Source: CAIYZT01 sp031385445 (GTDB taxonomy: Bacteria > Pseudomonadota > Alphaproteobacteria > Rhodobacterales > Rhodobacteraceae). From it: DNA of 64,000 nucleotides. The DNA is taken from NCBI GenBank assembly GCA_031385445.1, contig JANNBM010000051.1, positions 159,320 through 223,319 on the forward strand, in the 5' to 3' direction. Below are positions 51,681 to 60,729 of the stretch, piece after piece. The notes under the pieces were generated by a model. That model had not been told where the DNA came from. It did no database searches and saw only the letters and a program-made list of their open reading frames with translations. Each line of letters starts with the position of its first letter. The stretch's first letter is position 1. The position numbers and the translations under genes were made by a program.

Positions 51681-53621
51681 TCAGTTTCCGGTCAGCTCCG
51701 TCATGATCCGCACCGGCCCCGCCACGCCTTTCAGGCGGGCGCGATAGATCACCACGCCTTCTGTGACGCGCATCACATAGGTGCGGGTTTCAGTGAAGGG
51801 GATCATCTCGACCCAGTCGACCGGATCGGCGCCGGCGCGGATGTCTCCGAAGGCGGCCAGCCATTCGCGCGGGCGGCGCGGACCGGCATTATATCCCGCC
51901 GCGACCAGCGGGATCGCGGGGCCGAACTCGTCCACCAGCTTGCGCAGAAACGCCGATCCGAGGGTGACATTATAGGCCGGATCCGACGTCAGCCACGCCT
52001 CTTGGTACGCCATTCCCAGATCCTTTGCGGTCGCCGCCGCCGTGTCCGGCATCAGCTGCATCAATCCTTGAGCCCCGGCAGGCGAGCGGGCGCGGGTGTC
52101 AAATTCCGACTCCCGTCGCGAGATGGACAGCGCCAGCGCCCGGCTGACCGCCAGATTATCCGGCACCAGATCGGGCACCGGAAAATAGGCTCGCGGCAGG
52201 ATCAGCCCGCGCTCCGCGGCGGCTTTGGCAACCAGAACCGCGATATGTGGCTCTCCGATATCAAAGGCGGCCTCGGCCAGCAGGGGCAGTTGGCGATCAT
52301 CGAGGGTTTCAGCAAGGTGCAGAAAGAACCGCTTGGCCATGGTCCGCTCTTGCGCTGCGGACATCTGGCGCGCGGCGGCCAGAACCGACGAGCCGGCCCA
52401 AGGCGCGGCCCGCCAGTCGCCGTTCGGGGCGGTGTTGGCGATCAAAGCGGGATCAAGTGGCAGGCCCAGCTTTTCAGCGGCAAGAAGGCCGTAATAGGCG
52501 GTCTGATACTGCGCCGCCGAGCGGTAGGCGGCATTTGCCCCCGCGTCGCCTTTCGCTTCCAGCGCGCGGGCGGTCCAGTATTCGGCCCGGGCGAGGCTTA
52601 TGGGCGTGGCGACCGTGGTTTTAAGGTGGCTGAAATGTTTCAGCGCCCGCGATGGATCGCCGAGTTTGCGCAGCGCGATGAAGCCCGAAAGGAACTCCAG
52701 ATCGTCGGCGCCTTCGCTCATCTGATGGCTGGAGGCGACGCGGTAGGCGGACTTTTCCTGCCCGTTTCGCATCAGCCACCGCGCAAGTGACGCGCGCTTT
52801 TCGGCCCATGCGGCAGGATCACCCAACTGCGCGGCACTGCCGGAGCGTTCAAGGATCAGCTCGGCCGCCCCGAGGTAATCATCGGCGCGCATGCGAAACA
52901 AGAAGCGTTCAAAGGCAAGGCCAGCGTCGTCTTTCAGCGCCGACGGAACCGCCGCGATCAACGCCGTCACGCCATCCTGATCGGCGCGAAGGGCCAACCG
53001 GGCGCGGGCGAGCGCTTGCCAGCCGGGCGAGACGAGCGGCAGCATGCGCTCCGCCTCGGCCACACGCTCGCCGTCCCAAAGCAGACGATCAAGGCGGAGT
53101 TCGTGGACAACGCCCAGCGCGGGACCAAAAAGCGACAACATCGCCGTTTGATCTTCGGGGGTGAATTTAAGGGTGGACCAGGCGCGCAGGGCCTCATCTT
53201 CGGCTTCAGGGCTGCGGCCCACGGCGACAAGGGCGCGAACAAGGGCCACTGCGCCAGCACCCGAGCGCGGCAGATCAGAGCCGAAATAAGCGATGACGCG
53301 GGCGGCATCGGTCGAACGGGCGACGGCCACCTCACCCTTTTCTTTCAGCAGGGGCAAGCCGGGCCAGTCAGGGCGGCGGGCAAGGAAAGACTCGTAGTCG
53401 CTCAGCTTGCCTTCGGACGCCCGCAGCCATTGCCAGACGATCACATCGGCACCTTCCGGGGCAGCGCCCTGCGCCGAAGACAGCGCGGCAGGCCAATCGG
53501 CATTTGCCGACGCCGCCAGAGCGGTGCGAAGCGACGATGTCTGGTCTGCCAAAACGGGGGCGGCCAAAAGGGACAGGCCCAAAAGGGCGATCAGGCGGGT
53601 TTTCATCATTATTATGCTCAT
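51681..53621 (-). CDS. slt: Soluble lytic murein transglycosylase (Slt70-like)
   Basis: A 646-residue periplasmic enzyme that cleaves glycan strands. A signal peptide (LIALLGLSLLAAPVLA) precedes a long alpha-helical superhelix (residues about 30-480), then the SLT domain with catalytic glutamate in ALSISRRESEFDTRARSPAG, AQGLMQLMPDTAAATAKDLG, and PLVAAGYNAGPRRPREWLAA. The start is ATG 53621 or the tandem ATGs at 53609 and 53606. Divergent from dapA, separated by about 165 bases. Confidence 0.94.
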   Translation of the reverse strand: MSIIMMKTRLIALLGLSLLAAPVLADQTSSLRTALAASANADWPAALSSAQGAAPEGADVIVWQWLRASEGKLSDYESFLARRPDWPGLPLLKEKGEVAVARSTDAARVIAYFGSDLPRSGAGAVALVRALVAVGRSPEAEDEALRAWSTLKFTPEDQTAMLSLFGPALGVVHELRLDRLLWDGERVAEAERMLPLVSPGWQALARARLALRADQDGVTALIAAVPSALKDDAGLAFERFLFRMRADDYLGAAELILERSGSAAQLGDPAAWAEKRASLARWLMRNGQEKSAYRVASSHQMSEGADDLEFLSGFIALRKLGDPSRALKHFSHLKTTVATPISLARAEYWTARALEAKGDAGANAAYRSAAQYQTAYYGLLAAEKLGLPLDPALIANTAPNGDWRAAPWAGSSVLAAARQMSAAQERTMAKRFFLHLAETLDDRQLPLLAEAAFDIGEPHIAVLVAKAAAERGLILPRAYFPVPDLVPDNLAVSRALALSISRRESEFDTRARSPAGAQGLMQLMPDTAAATAKDLGMAYQEAWLTSDPAYNVTLGSAFLRKLVDEFGPAIPLVAAGYNAGPRRPREWLAAFGDIRAGADPVDWVEMIPFTETRTYVMRVTEGVVIYRARLKGVAGPVRIMTELTGN

Positions 53622-53785
53622 GCCTTTTAGGATGATCAGATAGCGTCCACGGCTCAACTCACAAGAGTGTTTACGGCCCCACTCCGGCATTTTGTCGCGC
53701 AGACTTGGCAAAGTGCCGGGTTGCCGTTAATCAGTGCCGCACCGATCACGGGCTGAGTCTGCCCACCCAACAACAGGAGCGTGTC

Positions 53786-54658
53786 ATGTTCAAAGGGTCC
53801 CTTCCCGCCCTCATCACGCCGTTCAAGAACGGCGCTGTGGACTTTGACGCTTTGAAAAAACTTGTCGATTGGCATGTGGCTCAGGGCAGTGACGGGCTGG
53901 TGCCAGTGGGCACGACCGGGGAAAGCCCGACGCTGACCCATGCCGAGCATGGCGCGGTGGTGGAGGCGGTGATTAAGGCCGCGGCGGGCCGCGTGCCGGT
54001 GATTGCGGGGGCCGGGTCGAACAACACGGCGGAGGGGATCGAATTGATCCGCCACGCGCAAAAGGTCGGGGCCGATGCCGCGCTGGTGGTCACGCCCTAT
54101 TACAACCGCCCGACGCAGGCCGGTCTGATCGCGCATTTCACCGCGCTGCACGACTGCGCGACCATTCCGATTGTGATTTACAACATTCCGGGCCGGTCGG
54201 TCGTGGATATGTCGCCCGAAACCATGGGCATGCTGGCCAAACTGCCGCGCATCATCGGGGTGAAGGATGCCACCGGCAAGATCGAGCGCGTGTCGTTGCA
54301 GCGCATGACCTGTGGCCCCGATTTCATGCAGTTGTCGGGCGAGGATGCCACCGCTTTGGGCTTTAACGCGCAGGGCGGGGTCGGCTGTATTTCGGTGACG
54401 GCCAATGTCGCGCCAAAGCTGTGCGCAGAGTTTCAGGCGGCAACCTTGCGCGGCGACTATGCTTTGGCGCTGGACTATCAAGACCGCCTGATGCCGCTGC
54501 ACGAGGCGATCTTTATCGAGCCGGGGTTGGTCGGCGCGAAATACGGGCTGTCCCTGCTGGGCCTGTGCAGCGAAGAGGTGCGCTTGCCGCTGGTTGGGTT
54601 GACGGATGGAACGAAGGCGCGGATCAAGGCCGCGATGGCCCATGCGGGCCTCTTGTAA
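53786..54658 (+). CDS. dapA: 4-hydroxy-tetrahydrodipicolinate synthase
   Basis: Condenses pyruvate with aspartate semialdehyde, the first committed step to lysine and diaminopimelate. The 290-residue protein has LVPVGTTGESPTLTHAEHG, the tyrosine in VIYNIPGRSVVDM and the Schiff-base lysine in IIGVKDATGKIERV. AGGAG lies six bases before ATG 53786, a textbook start. Next to slt, this pairs cell-wall precursor supply with wall remodelling. Confidence 0.97.
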   Translation: MFKGSLPALITPFKNGAVDFDALKKLVDWHVAQGSDGLVPVGTTGESPTLTHAEHGAVVEAVIKAAAGRVPVIAGAGSNNTAEGIELIRHAQKVGADAALVVTPYYNRPTQAGLIAHFTALHDCATIPIVIYNIPGRSVVDMSPETMGMLAKLPRIIGVKDATGKIERVSLQRMTCGPDFMQLSGEDATALGFNAQGGVGCISVTANVAPKLCAEFQAATLRGDYALALDYQDRLMPLHEAIFIEPGLVGAKYGLSLLGLCSEEVRLPLVGLTDGTKARIKAAMAHAGLL

Positions 54659-54661
54659 CCG

Positions 54662-55537
54662 ATGAGCCGGGATGCCAGCCACAATCTGGCGGGCAGCCTT
54701 TGGATGACCGGGTCGATGGCGGGCTTCGCCGTCGAGGACGCGTTTCTGAAATCGGCGTCCATGCAGGTGCCTTTGGGGCAGGTGATGGCGATCATGGGGG
54801 CGGCGGGGGCATTGGTTTTCGCCATCCTCGCGCGCGCATCGGGCGAGCCGGTGCTGCCGCGCGATCTGTTCCGGCGCACCATGGTGATCCGTTCCGCGTT
54901 CGAGGTGGTGGGGCGGCTGTTTTACGGGCTCGCCGTCGCCCTGACGCCGATTTCGACCGCCTCGGCGATCCTGCAGGCCACGCCTTTGGTGGTGGTTCTG
55001 GGGGCGGCTTATCTGTTCCGCGAAAAGGTTGGCCTGCTGCGCTGGGCGCTGGTGGCGATTGGTTTTGCCGGGGTTTTGATCATCATCCGCCCCGGTCTTG
55101 CCGGGTTTGATGCGTTGTCTTTTCTGGCGGTGCTGGGGCTTTTGGGCTTTGCCGGGCGCGATCTGGCGACACGGGCAGCGGCGCCTTCGTTGTCGATGGC
55201 GCAGCTGGGCGTGGCGGGATTTTCGGTGCTGGCCTTTGCCGGGCTGCTCTTGTTGATCTGGAGCGGCGGGCTGGCATGGCCCGCGCCTTTGGTCTGGGCC
55301 AGGATCGGGGCGGCGACGGTGTTTGGGGTGTTGGGATACGGCGCGCTGACCAAGGCGATGCGGACGGGCGAGGTTTCGGCCGTCACGCCGTTCAGGTATT
55401 CGCGACTGTTGTTCGCGATGGCACTGGGCGCGCTGGTCTTTGGCGAGCGCCCCGATGCGGCCACGCTTTTGGGCGCGGCGCTGATCGTGGGCTGCGGCGT
55501 CGTGTTGATGGTCAGCGGACGGCGGGCGCGGGTCTGA
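54662..55537 (+). CDS. EamA/DMT family transporter
   Basis: A 291-residue membrane protein with two EamA repeats: LWMTGSMAGFAVEDAFLKSA, then LTPISTASAILQATPLVVVL in repeat 1, and FLAVLGLLGFAGRDLATRAA with SAVTPFRYSRLLFAMALGAL in repeat 2. The TPFRYSR form of the loop marks it as a third subgroup among the five DMT genes here. It begins three bases after the dapA stop and is probably cotranscribed with dapA. Substrate unknown. Confidence 0.9.
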   Translation: MSRDASHNLAGSLWMTGSMAGFAVEDAFLKSASMQVPLGQVMAIMGAAGALVFAILARASGEPVLPRDLFRRTMVIRSAFEVVGRLFYGLAVALTPISTASAILQATPLVVVLGAAYLFREKVGLLRWALVAIGFAGVLIIIRPGLAGFDALSFLAVLGLLGFAGRDLATRAAAPSLSMAQLGVAGFSVLAFAGLLLLIWSGGLAWPAPLVWARIGAATVFGVLGYGALTKAMRTGEVSAVTPFRYSRLLFAMALGALVFGERPDAATLLGAALIVGCGVVLMVSGRRARV

Positions 55538-55615
55538 ACCGCCGCTTGAGGTCTGATACAACTTTTCTTGCCCCGGCTGGACTTAACGGCCGACCTCGCC
55601 TATTTCGGTCGGATC

Positions 55616-56095
55616 ATGGTCGTCAAATCTGATCCCAATTCCAAACTTATCGCGGAAAACCGGCGTGCGCGGTTCGATTATGCCATCGAATCCGACGTGG
55701 AAGCCGGGATCATGCTTTTGGGCTCCGAGGTGAAGAGCCTGCGCAAGGGCGGCTCGAACCTTGGTGAAAGCTATGCCTCGGTCGAACAGGGCGAGTTGTG
55801 GTTGATCAACGGCTATATCGCGCCTTATAACGAGGCCAAGATTTGGGGCCACGAAGAGCGGCGCAAGCGCAAGCTTCTGGTTTCAAAGAAAGAACTGTCG
55901 CGGATGTGGAATGCCACCGCCCGCGAAGGCATGACCCTCGTGCCGCTGAAGATGTACTTCAACGAGCGCGGGATCGTGAAGGTCAAGATCGGTGTGGCCA
56001 AGGGCAAGAAGCTGGCCGACAAGCGCGAGACGAGCGCGAAACGCGACTGGGACCGGCAAAAAGCCCGGCTTTTGAAGCAGGGTCGTCACGACTAA
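55616..56095 (+). CDS. smpB: SsrA-binding protein SmpB
   Basis: Binds tmRNA and carries it to stalled ribosomes. The 159-residue protein has LIAENRRARFDYAIESDVEA, GIMLLGSEVKSLRKGGSNL, GELWLINGYIAPYNEAKIWG and the basic C-terminal tail KKLADKRETSAKRDWDRQKA, complete for the family. Start at ATG 55616; an earlier in-frame start at 55568 lacks support. The ssrA gene itself is not in the window. Confidence 0.97.
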   Translation: MVVKSDPNSKLIAENRRARFDYAIESDVEAGIMLLGSEVKSLRKGGSNLGESYASVEQGELWLINGYIAPYNEAKIWGHEERRKRKLLVSKKELSRMWNATAREGMTLVPLKMYFNERGIVKVKIGVAKGKKLADKRETSAKRDWDRQKARLLKQGRHD

Positions 56096-56233
56096 TCGTT
56101 TCGGTTTTGGCAACAAACTTGCCGAATGGTTCAGATGATGCCACTCTGTGTTGTATCATAGGCCACCCGCTGGCCGATGAACAACAAGAACGCCCCAAAA
56201 GGTGGGTGGCAAAGTGAACAAGGGAACACAGTT

Positions 56234-56527
56234 ATGGAACAACTAATCATTCAGCTCGTTGCGGGCGCGATTGGCGGCAATGCCGCAGGTGCAGTCTTGA
56301 AGAACCTGAACCTCGGCACACTTGGCAACTCGCTTGCCGGGATCGTTGGCGGCGGTTTGGGCGGCCAGATCCTGGGCATGCTGGGCGGCGCCGGGATGGC
56401 GGGTGCGGCGGCTGGCGCCAGCGGCATGGACATCGGATCCATCGTTTCCTCGCTGGCATCGGGCGGTGTTGGCGGCGGCGTCGTGATGGCGATCGTCGGC
56501 GTTGTCAAAGGCATGATGCAGAAGTAA
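56234..56527 (+). CDS. Small glycine/alanine-rich hydrophobic protein
   Basis: A predicted 97-residue protein starting at ATG 56234 (MEQLIIQLVAGAIGGNAAG), nine bases after AAGGGA. It is dominated by Gly, Ala, Leu, Ile and Met: GGGLGGQILGMLGGAGMAGA, then a SGMDIGSIVSSLASGGVGGG and VVMAIVGVVKGMMQK. It probably inserts in a membrane or forms glycine-zipper helices. No named family recognised. An ATG at 56177 would add 19 hydrophilic residues but lacks a good binding site. A terminator follows. Confidence 0.65.
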   Translation: MEQLIIQLVAGAIGGNAAGAVLKNLNLGTLGNSLAGIVGGGLGGQILGMLGGAGMAGAAAGASGMDIGSIVSSLASGGVGGGVVMAIVGVVKGMMQK

Positions 56528-56549
56528 TTTCTGCCAGGGCGCAGGTTTG

Positions 56550-56575
56550 GGGCCGTCCTTTGGGGCGGCCCTTTT
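56550..56575 (+). terminator. Rho-independent terminator after the glycine-rich gene
   Basis: GGGCCGTCC and GGGCGGCCC form a nine-pair stem with one G-U pair and a short loop, followed by TTTT. It lies 23 bases after the stop of the glycine-rich gene and before the sulfurtransferase gene. Confidence 0.75.
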
Positions 56576-56662
56576 GCCTTGCAAAGGCCCGTCGCAATTA
56601 TATTGCGTTGGCTGCGCGGGGGCGATAGTGCGGGATAAATGCCAAACGTTCAGGACATGCCC

Positions 56663-57523
56663 ATGCCCGAAGCATTCCAAGATGATCCCGGAACGCTGGT
56701 GTCCACCGACTGGCTGGCCGCTCGTTTGCAAGACCCCGATCTGCGGATCCTTGATGCCAGCTGGTACATGCCTGCCCAAATGCGCGATGCGAAGGCCGAA
56801 TATGCGGCGCAGCATATCCCCGGCGCGCGGTTTTTCGACATTGACCAGACCAGCGATCAACGCTCCGCCCTGCCGCATATGGCGCCGCCGCCGGAAAAGT
56901 TCATCAGCAGGATGCGGGCGCTGGGGGTGGGCGACGGGCATCAGGTGGTGATTTATGATGGCACCGGGCTGTTCAGCGCGGCGCGCGTGTGGTGGACCTT
57001 CCGGCTGATGGGCAAGGATGACGTGGCGGTGCTGGATGGCGGGATGCCGAAATGGCTGACCGAAGGGCGCGCTGTTGATGACCTCGCACCGACGACGCGC
57101 GAGCGGCATATGACCGCGCGGCGTCAAAGCGATCTGGTTAAGGATGTCACCCAAGTCGCCCACGCGGCCAAACTTTTCGAGGCCGAGATTGTCGATGCCC
57201 GCTCAGCCGCTCGCTTTCGGGGTGACGCGCCAGAGCCGCGCGCGGGGCTGCGCTCGGGCCATATTCCGGGCTCCAAGAACGTGCCCTTCACCACGCTTTT
57301 GAACGCCGATGGCACGATGAAAGCCCTGCCCGATCTGCGCAGCGCTTTTGCTGAGGCGGGGGTCGATCTGTCCAGACCGGTGATCACCACCTGCGGATCG
57401 GGGGTGACGGCCGCGATCCTGTCGCTGGCGCTGGAACGACTTGGCCACCGAAACCATGCGCTCTATGACGGATCCTGGTCCGAATGGGGCATGTACGACG
57501 ACCTTGAGGCGCAGAAAGGCTGA
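56663..57523 (+). CDS. sseA: 3-mercaptopyruvate sulfurtransferase
   Basis: Transfers sulfur from 3-mercaptopyruvate to thiol acceptors. The 286-residue protein has two rhodanese domains: the inactive N-terminal one (LVSTDWLAARLQDPDLRILD, HIPGARFFDIDQTSD) and the C-terminal one with active-site cysteine in ITTCGSGVTAAILSLAL; CGSGVTA is the MST-type loop. I start at ATG 56663 (AGGA seven bases upstream); 56639 and 56657 are alternatives. The aminotransferase gene starts five bases after its stop, so they share a transcript. Confidence 0.93.
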   Translation: MPEAFQDDPGTLVSTDWLAARLQDPDLRILDASWYMPAQMRDAKAEYAAQHIPGARFFDIDQTSDQRSALPHMAPPPEKFISRMRALGVGDGHQVVIYDGTGLFSAARVWWTFRLMGKDDVAVLDGGMPKWLTEGRAVDDLAPTTRERHMTARRQSDLVKDVTQVAHAAKLFEAEIVDARSAARFRGDAPEPRAGLRSGHIPGSKNVPFTTLLNADGTMKALPDLRSAFAEAGVDLSRPVITTCGSGVTAAILSLALERLGHRNHALYDGSWSEWGMYDDLEAQKG

Positions 57524-57528
57524 TCCAA

Positions 57529-58707
57529 ATGCTAGAAACGTTGACCCCGCAGCCGCAGGACAAGATCCTGCAACTGATTGCCATGTACCGCGACGATCCG
57601 CGCAGCGACAAGATCGACCTTGGCGTCGGTGTGTACAAGGACGCGACCGGCCTGACCCCGGTGATGCGGGCCGTGAAGGCGGCGGAAAAGCAGTTGTGGG
57701 AGACGGAGAAGACCAAGACCTATACCGGCCTCGCCGGAGAGCCGGCTTATAACGCGGCGATGGTGACGATGATCCTTGGCGGCGGCTTTGCGGACCGTGC
57801 CGCGTCGGTTGCGACGCCCGGCGGCACCGGGGCGATCCGGCAAGCGTTGGAGTTGATCCGCCTGTCAAACCCGAAGGCGCGGGTCTGGCTTTCGAACCCG
57901 ACTTGGCCGAACCATCCGTCAATCATCAAATATCTGGGCATCGGGATGGCCGAATACCGCTATTTCGACGCGCAAACGCGCGGGATTGATTTCGCCGGGT
58001 TGATGGAAGATCTGGCATCGGTTCAGGCGGGCGATGCGGTGCTGCTGCATGGCTGCTGCCACAATCCCACGGGCGCGAACCTGTACGCGGATCAATGGGC
58101 GCAGGTGGCGAAATTGCTGCTGGCCAAGGGCGCGGTTCCGTTTGTCGATCTGGCCTATCAGGGTTTTGGCGATGGGCTGGAGGAGGACGCGGCAGCCACG
58201 CGAATGATCGCGGGGCTGTTCCCCGAGGTGCTGATCGCGGCGTCCTGTTCCAAGAATTTCGGGATTTACCGCGAACGGACGGGGATTCTGATCGCCTTGA
58301 CTGCACCTGACCGCAAAGCGGTTGTGCAGGGCAACCTGAACTTTCTGAACCGCCAGAATTTCAGCTTTCCGCCCGATCACGGCGCGCGGCTGGTCACGAT
58401 GATCCTTGAAGACGACGCCCTGCGCGCCGATTGGAAGGCCGAGCTGGAGGAGGTGCGCGCGAACATGCTGTCCCTGCGCCAATCGCTCGCCGACGCGCTG
58501 CGCCGCGCCACCAATTCGGACCGCTTCGATTTCGTGGCAAGCCATCGGGGGATGTTCAGCCGTCTGGGCCTCAGCGAAGCGCAAGTGAACGTTCTGCGCG
58601 AGGTGCACGGGATTTACATGGTCGGTGACAGCCGGATCAACATCGCGGGCCTGAACGCCAGGACCGTGCCGATCTTGGCAGCGGCGATTGCGAAGGTTGC
58701 CGGGTAG
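57529..58707 (+). CDS. Aromatic/aspartate aminotransferase (class I)
   Basis: A 392-residue PLP enzyme of the E. coli AspC/TyrB type. Seen are KIDLGVGVYKDATGLTPVMR, KTYTGLAGEPAYN, GGTGAIRQALELI, LLHGCCHNPTGANL (cofactor and substrate binding), FVDLAYQGFGDGLEEDA and the lysine that binds PLP in ASCSKNFGIYRERTG. It transfers amino groups between 2-oxoglutarate and aromatic amino acids or aspartate. Next to sseA it could make mercaptopyruvate from cysteine, but that link is inference. Confidence 0.93.
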   Translation: MLETLTPQPQDKILQLIAMYRDDPRSDKIDLGVGVYKDATGLTPVMRAVKAAEKQLWETEKTKTYTGLAGEPAYNAAMVTMILGGGFADRAASVATPGGTGAIRQALELIRLSNPKARVWLSNPTWPNHPSIIKYLGIGMAEYRYFDAQTRGIDFAGLMEDLASVQAGDAVLLHGCCHNPTGANLYADQWAQVAKLLLAKGAVPFVDLAYQGFGDGLEEDAAATRMIAGLFPEVLIAASCSKNFGIYRERTGILIALTAPDRKAVVQGNLNFLNRQNFSFPPDHGARLVTMILEDDALRADWKAELEEVRANMLSLRQSLADALRRATNSDRFDFVASHRGMFSRLGLSEAQVNVLREVHGIYMVGDSRINIAGLNARTVPILAAAIAKVAG

Positions 58708-58742
58708 AACAGACCGGCCCGGCTCATGGGCTTGGGCCGGGG

Positions 58743-59081
58743 CTATCTGGGTTTGATCCGATAGCGGTCGGGTTCCTCGAAAACGTCGATCACTTTGGTT
58801 CCCGCCGCAATCTGCCCCGAATGGACCGCCCCCGCCGCGATGTCATAGCTGTCACCGGGGCGCAGGGTTCGGGTAACGCCGTCGATGGTCAGCGCTATCT
58901 CGCCGGAAATCACGGTGCCCCATTGGCCCTTGTGGGCATGGGGCGGCAGGGTGAAATCCTGCAGGAAATCGAAGAACACCACCAGCCCGGCATCGGACCT
59001 TATGGCATGGATGGTCACCTGCTCGGATGAAAAGGGCACATCAAGGCCGGGGAAAGCCCGTATGAAGGCGGGATAGTCCAT
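58743..59081 (-). CDS. Cupin domain protein
   Basis: A 112-residue single-cupin protein starting at ATG 59081 (MDYPAFIRAFPGLD), with AAAGG eight bases upstream. The cupin motifs are FTLPPHAHKGQWGTVISGEI, with the H-x-H and E pattern (here HAH and a later E), and LRPGDSYDIAAGAVHSGQIA with the second histidine. Substrate unknown; such small cupins often bind a metal. Convergent with the aminotransferase, with 35 bases between stops. Confidence 0.85.
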   Translation of the reverse strand: MDYPAFIRAFPGLDVPFSSEQVTIHAIRSDAGLVVFFDFLQDFTLPPHAHKGQWGTVISGEIALTIDGVTRTLRPGDSYDIAAGAVHSGQIAAGTKVIDVFEEPDRYRIKPR

Positions 59082-59216
59082 GGCCTGACCTTTCGTTGGT
59101 TGGGCACGCTTTGACCTGGCGATGATCAGCCCAGGGCCTTGCCGCAGGGGCCCGTTGCGTTTCCATATGAACGGCGCCTTACCCTGCGTGCAAGCCAATT
59201 TGCCTTTGACAAAGGG

Positions 59217-59249
59217 AAACGGCCCGCGCGAGGGACGCGCGGGCCGTTT
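59217..59249 (-). terminator. Terminator hairpin after amt
   Basis: AAACGGCCCGCGCG and CGCGCGGGCCGTTT form a perfect 14-bp stem with loop AGGGA, 41 bases past the amt stop on the minus strand. The sequence after the stem on that strand is CCCTTTGTC, so the U-tract is poor, but the stem's own A/T end supplies GTTT. A smaller repeat, CCTTTG-A-CAAAGG, lies at 59203-59215. Confidence 0.65.
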
Positions 59250-59289
59250 CAAGTTACGGCGGACCGGGAGAAGTGGCCCGCCGCTTCGC

Positions 59290-60705
59290 TTACAAGTTGT
59301 AAGCGCTTTCGCCGTGCGAGGTCTGGTCCAGACCCTGACGTTCATCATCCGCCGTTGGACGCAGGCCAAAGACCATGTCGATCCCCTTGAACAGAAGGAA
59401 TGACACGCCGCCAGACCACACCAAGGTCACGGCAACCGCCTTGATCTGGGTGATGACCTGCGCCGTCATGTCAAAGGTGCCCGCGACCGCCGGGAAGACG
59501 CTGTAATCGACCCAGCCCTGACCGCCCAAGGACGGGGCCGCGACGATGCCGGTGCCGATGGCGCCGACGATACCGCCGATGCAGTGCACACCGAACACAT
59601 CGAGGCTGTCGTCATACTTCAGCTTGCCCTTCACATAAGACACGAAGATGTAACAGACCGGCGCGGTCACCAGACCCAGGATGATCGAGGTCATTGGCGT
59701 GGCAAAGCCAGAGGCCGGAGTGATGGCCACAAGACCGGCAACCGCACCCGTGACAGCGCCCAAAAGGGACGGACGGCCATGGCGGAACTGTTCGACCAGA
59801 ACCCAAGCCAGCGCGGCAGCAGCGGTGGCGACAAAGGTGTTGATGAAGGCAAGCGCCGCAAGACCGTTCGCTTCAAGGTTGGAACCGGCGTTAAAGCCGA
59901 ACCAGCCCACCCAAAGCAAGGACGCGCCGATCATGGTCATGGTCAGCGAATGCGGGGCCATGTTCTCTTTGCCAAGGCCCACACGCTTGCCGATCACAAG
60001 GCAGCCCATCAGGCCGGCGATGCCCGCGTTGATGTGAACCACGGTGCCGCCGGCAAAGTCCAGAGCGCCCATGCCCCACAGATAGCCCGCGTCTGCGGTG
60101 TTGTCCGAAAGGAAGTCCGGGCCAGACCAGTACCAGACCATATGTGCCACCGGGAAGTAGACCGCAGTGACCCACAGGACCGAAAACAGCATCAAAGGCC
60201 AGAACTTGATGCGTTCCGCAAAGGCGCCAACGATCAGGCCGGGGGTGATGCAGGCAAAGGTCATCTGGAAAATGACGAAGGCATATTCCGGGATATAGAC
60301 ATTGTTCGAAAATGTTGCCGCATAGGTGCCGGTGCCGACCCCCGCGAGGAACATCTTGGACAATCCGCCAACGAAAGGCCCGCCGCCGGTGAAGGTCATC
60401 GAATAGCCGTAGACGACCCAGACCACGGCCACGACAGCCACGATCATGAAGACCTGCATCAGAACCGACAGCATGTTCTTGGTGCGGACCAGGCCGCCAT
60501 AAAACAGCGCCAGCGCCGGGATCGCCATCATCAGCACCAAAACCGACGAGACCAGCATCCAGGTCGTATCGCCCTTGTCCACCATTCCGGCCATTTGTTC
60601 GACCGTGGGGGCCTTGATCGGGCCTTCTTGCGCCCAAGCGGGCAGGCCGGACAGCGCGAGCGCGCCAAACGCCCCTGCCGGTCCAAGTTTCAACATCGTA
60701 TTCAT
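59290..60705 (-). CDS. amt: Ammonium transporter
   Basis: A 471-residue Amt/MEP channel. It has a signal-peptide-like start (GAFGALALSGLPAWA), as in E. coli AmtB, then eleven predicted membrane segments. Motifs include MMAIPALALFYGGLVRTKNM, FVIFQMTFACITPGLIVGAF, the histidine-containing DFAGGTVVHINAGIAGLMGC and VFGVHCIGGIVGAIGTGIVA near the end. Length is normal with a short tail that would bind GlnK. It follows glnK by 24 bases. Confidence 0.97.
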   Translation of the reverse strand: MNTMLKLGPAGAFGALALSGLPAWAQEGPIKAPTVEQMAGMVDKGDTTWMLVSSVLVLMMAIPALALFYGGLVRTKNMLSVLMQVFMIVAVVAVVWVVYGYSMTFTGGGPFVGGLSKMFLAGVGTGTYAATFSNNVYIPEYAFVIFQMTFACITPGLIVGAFAERIKFWPLMLFSVLWVTAVYFPVAHMVWYWSGPDFLSDNTADAGYLWGMGALDFAGGTVVHINAGIAGLMGCLVIGKRVGLGKENMAPHSLTMTMIGASLLWVGWFGFNAGSNLEANGLAALAFINTFVATAAAALAWVLVEQFRHGRPSLLGAVTGAVAGLVAITPASGFATPMTSIILGLVTAPVCYIFVSYVKGKLKYDDSLDVFGVHCIGGIVGAIGTGIVAAPSLGGQGWVDYSVFPAVAGTFDMTAQVITQIKAVAVTLVWSGGVSFLLFKGIDMVFGLRPTADDERQGLDQTSHGESAYNL

Positions 60706-60729
60706 TTTGTGATTTCCCCTTCCCTGATC

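Noticed and set aside
53654..55561. 635-codon minus-strand open frame opposite dapA and the DMT gene
   Set aside because: Arginine-, glutamine- and histidine-rich sequence typical of a shadow of GC-rich genes; dapA on the other strand has full motifs and a perfect start.
58714..58740. CCGGCCC/GGGCCGG hairpin after the aminotransferase as a terminator
   Set aside because: No T-tract follows on either strand, and the loop is long.
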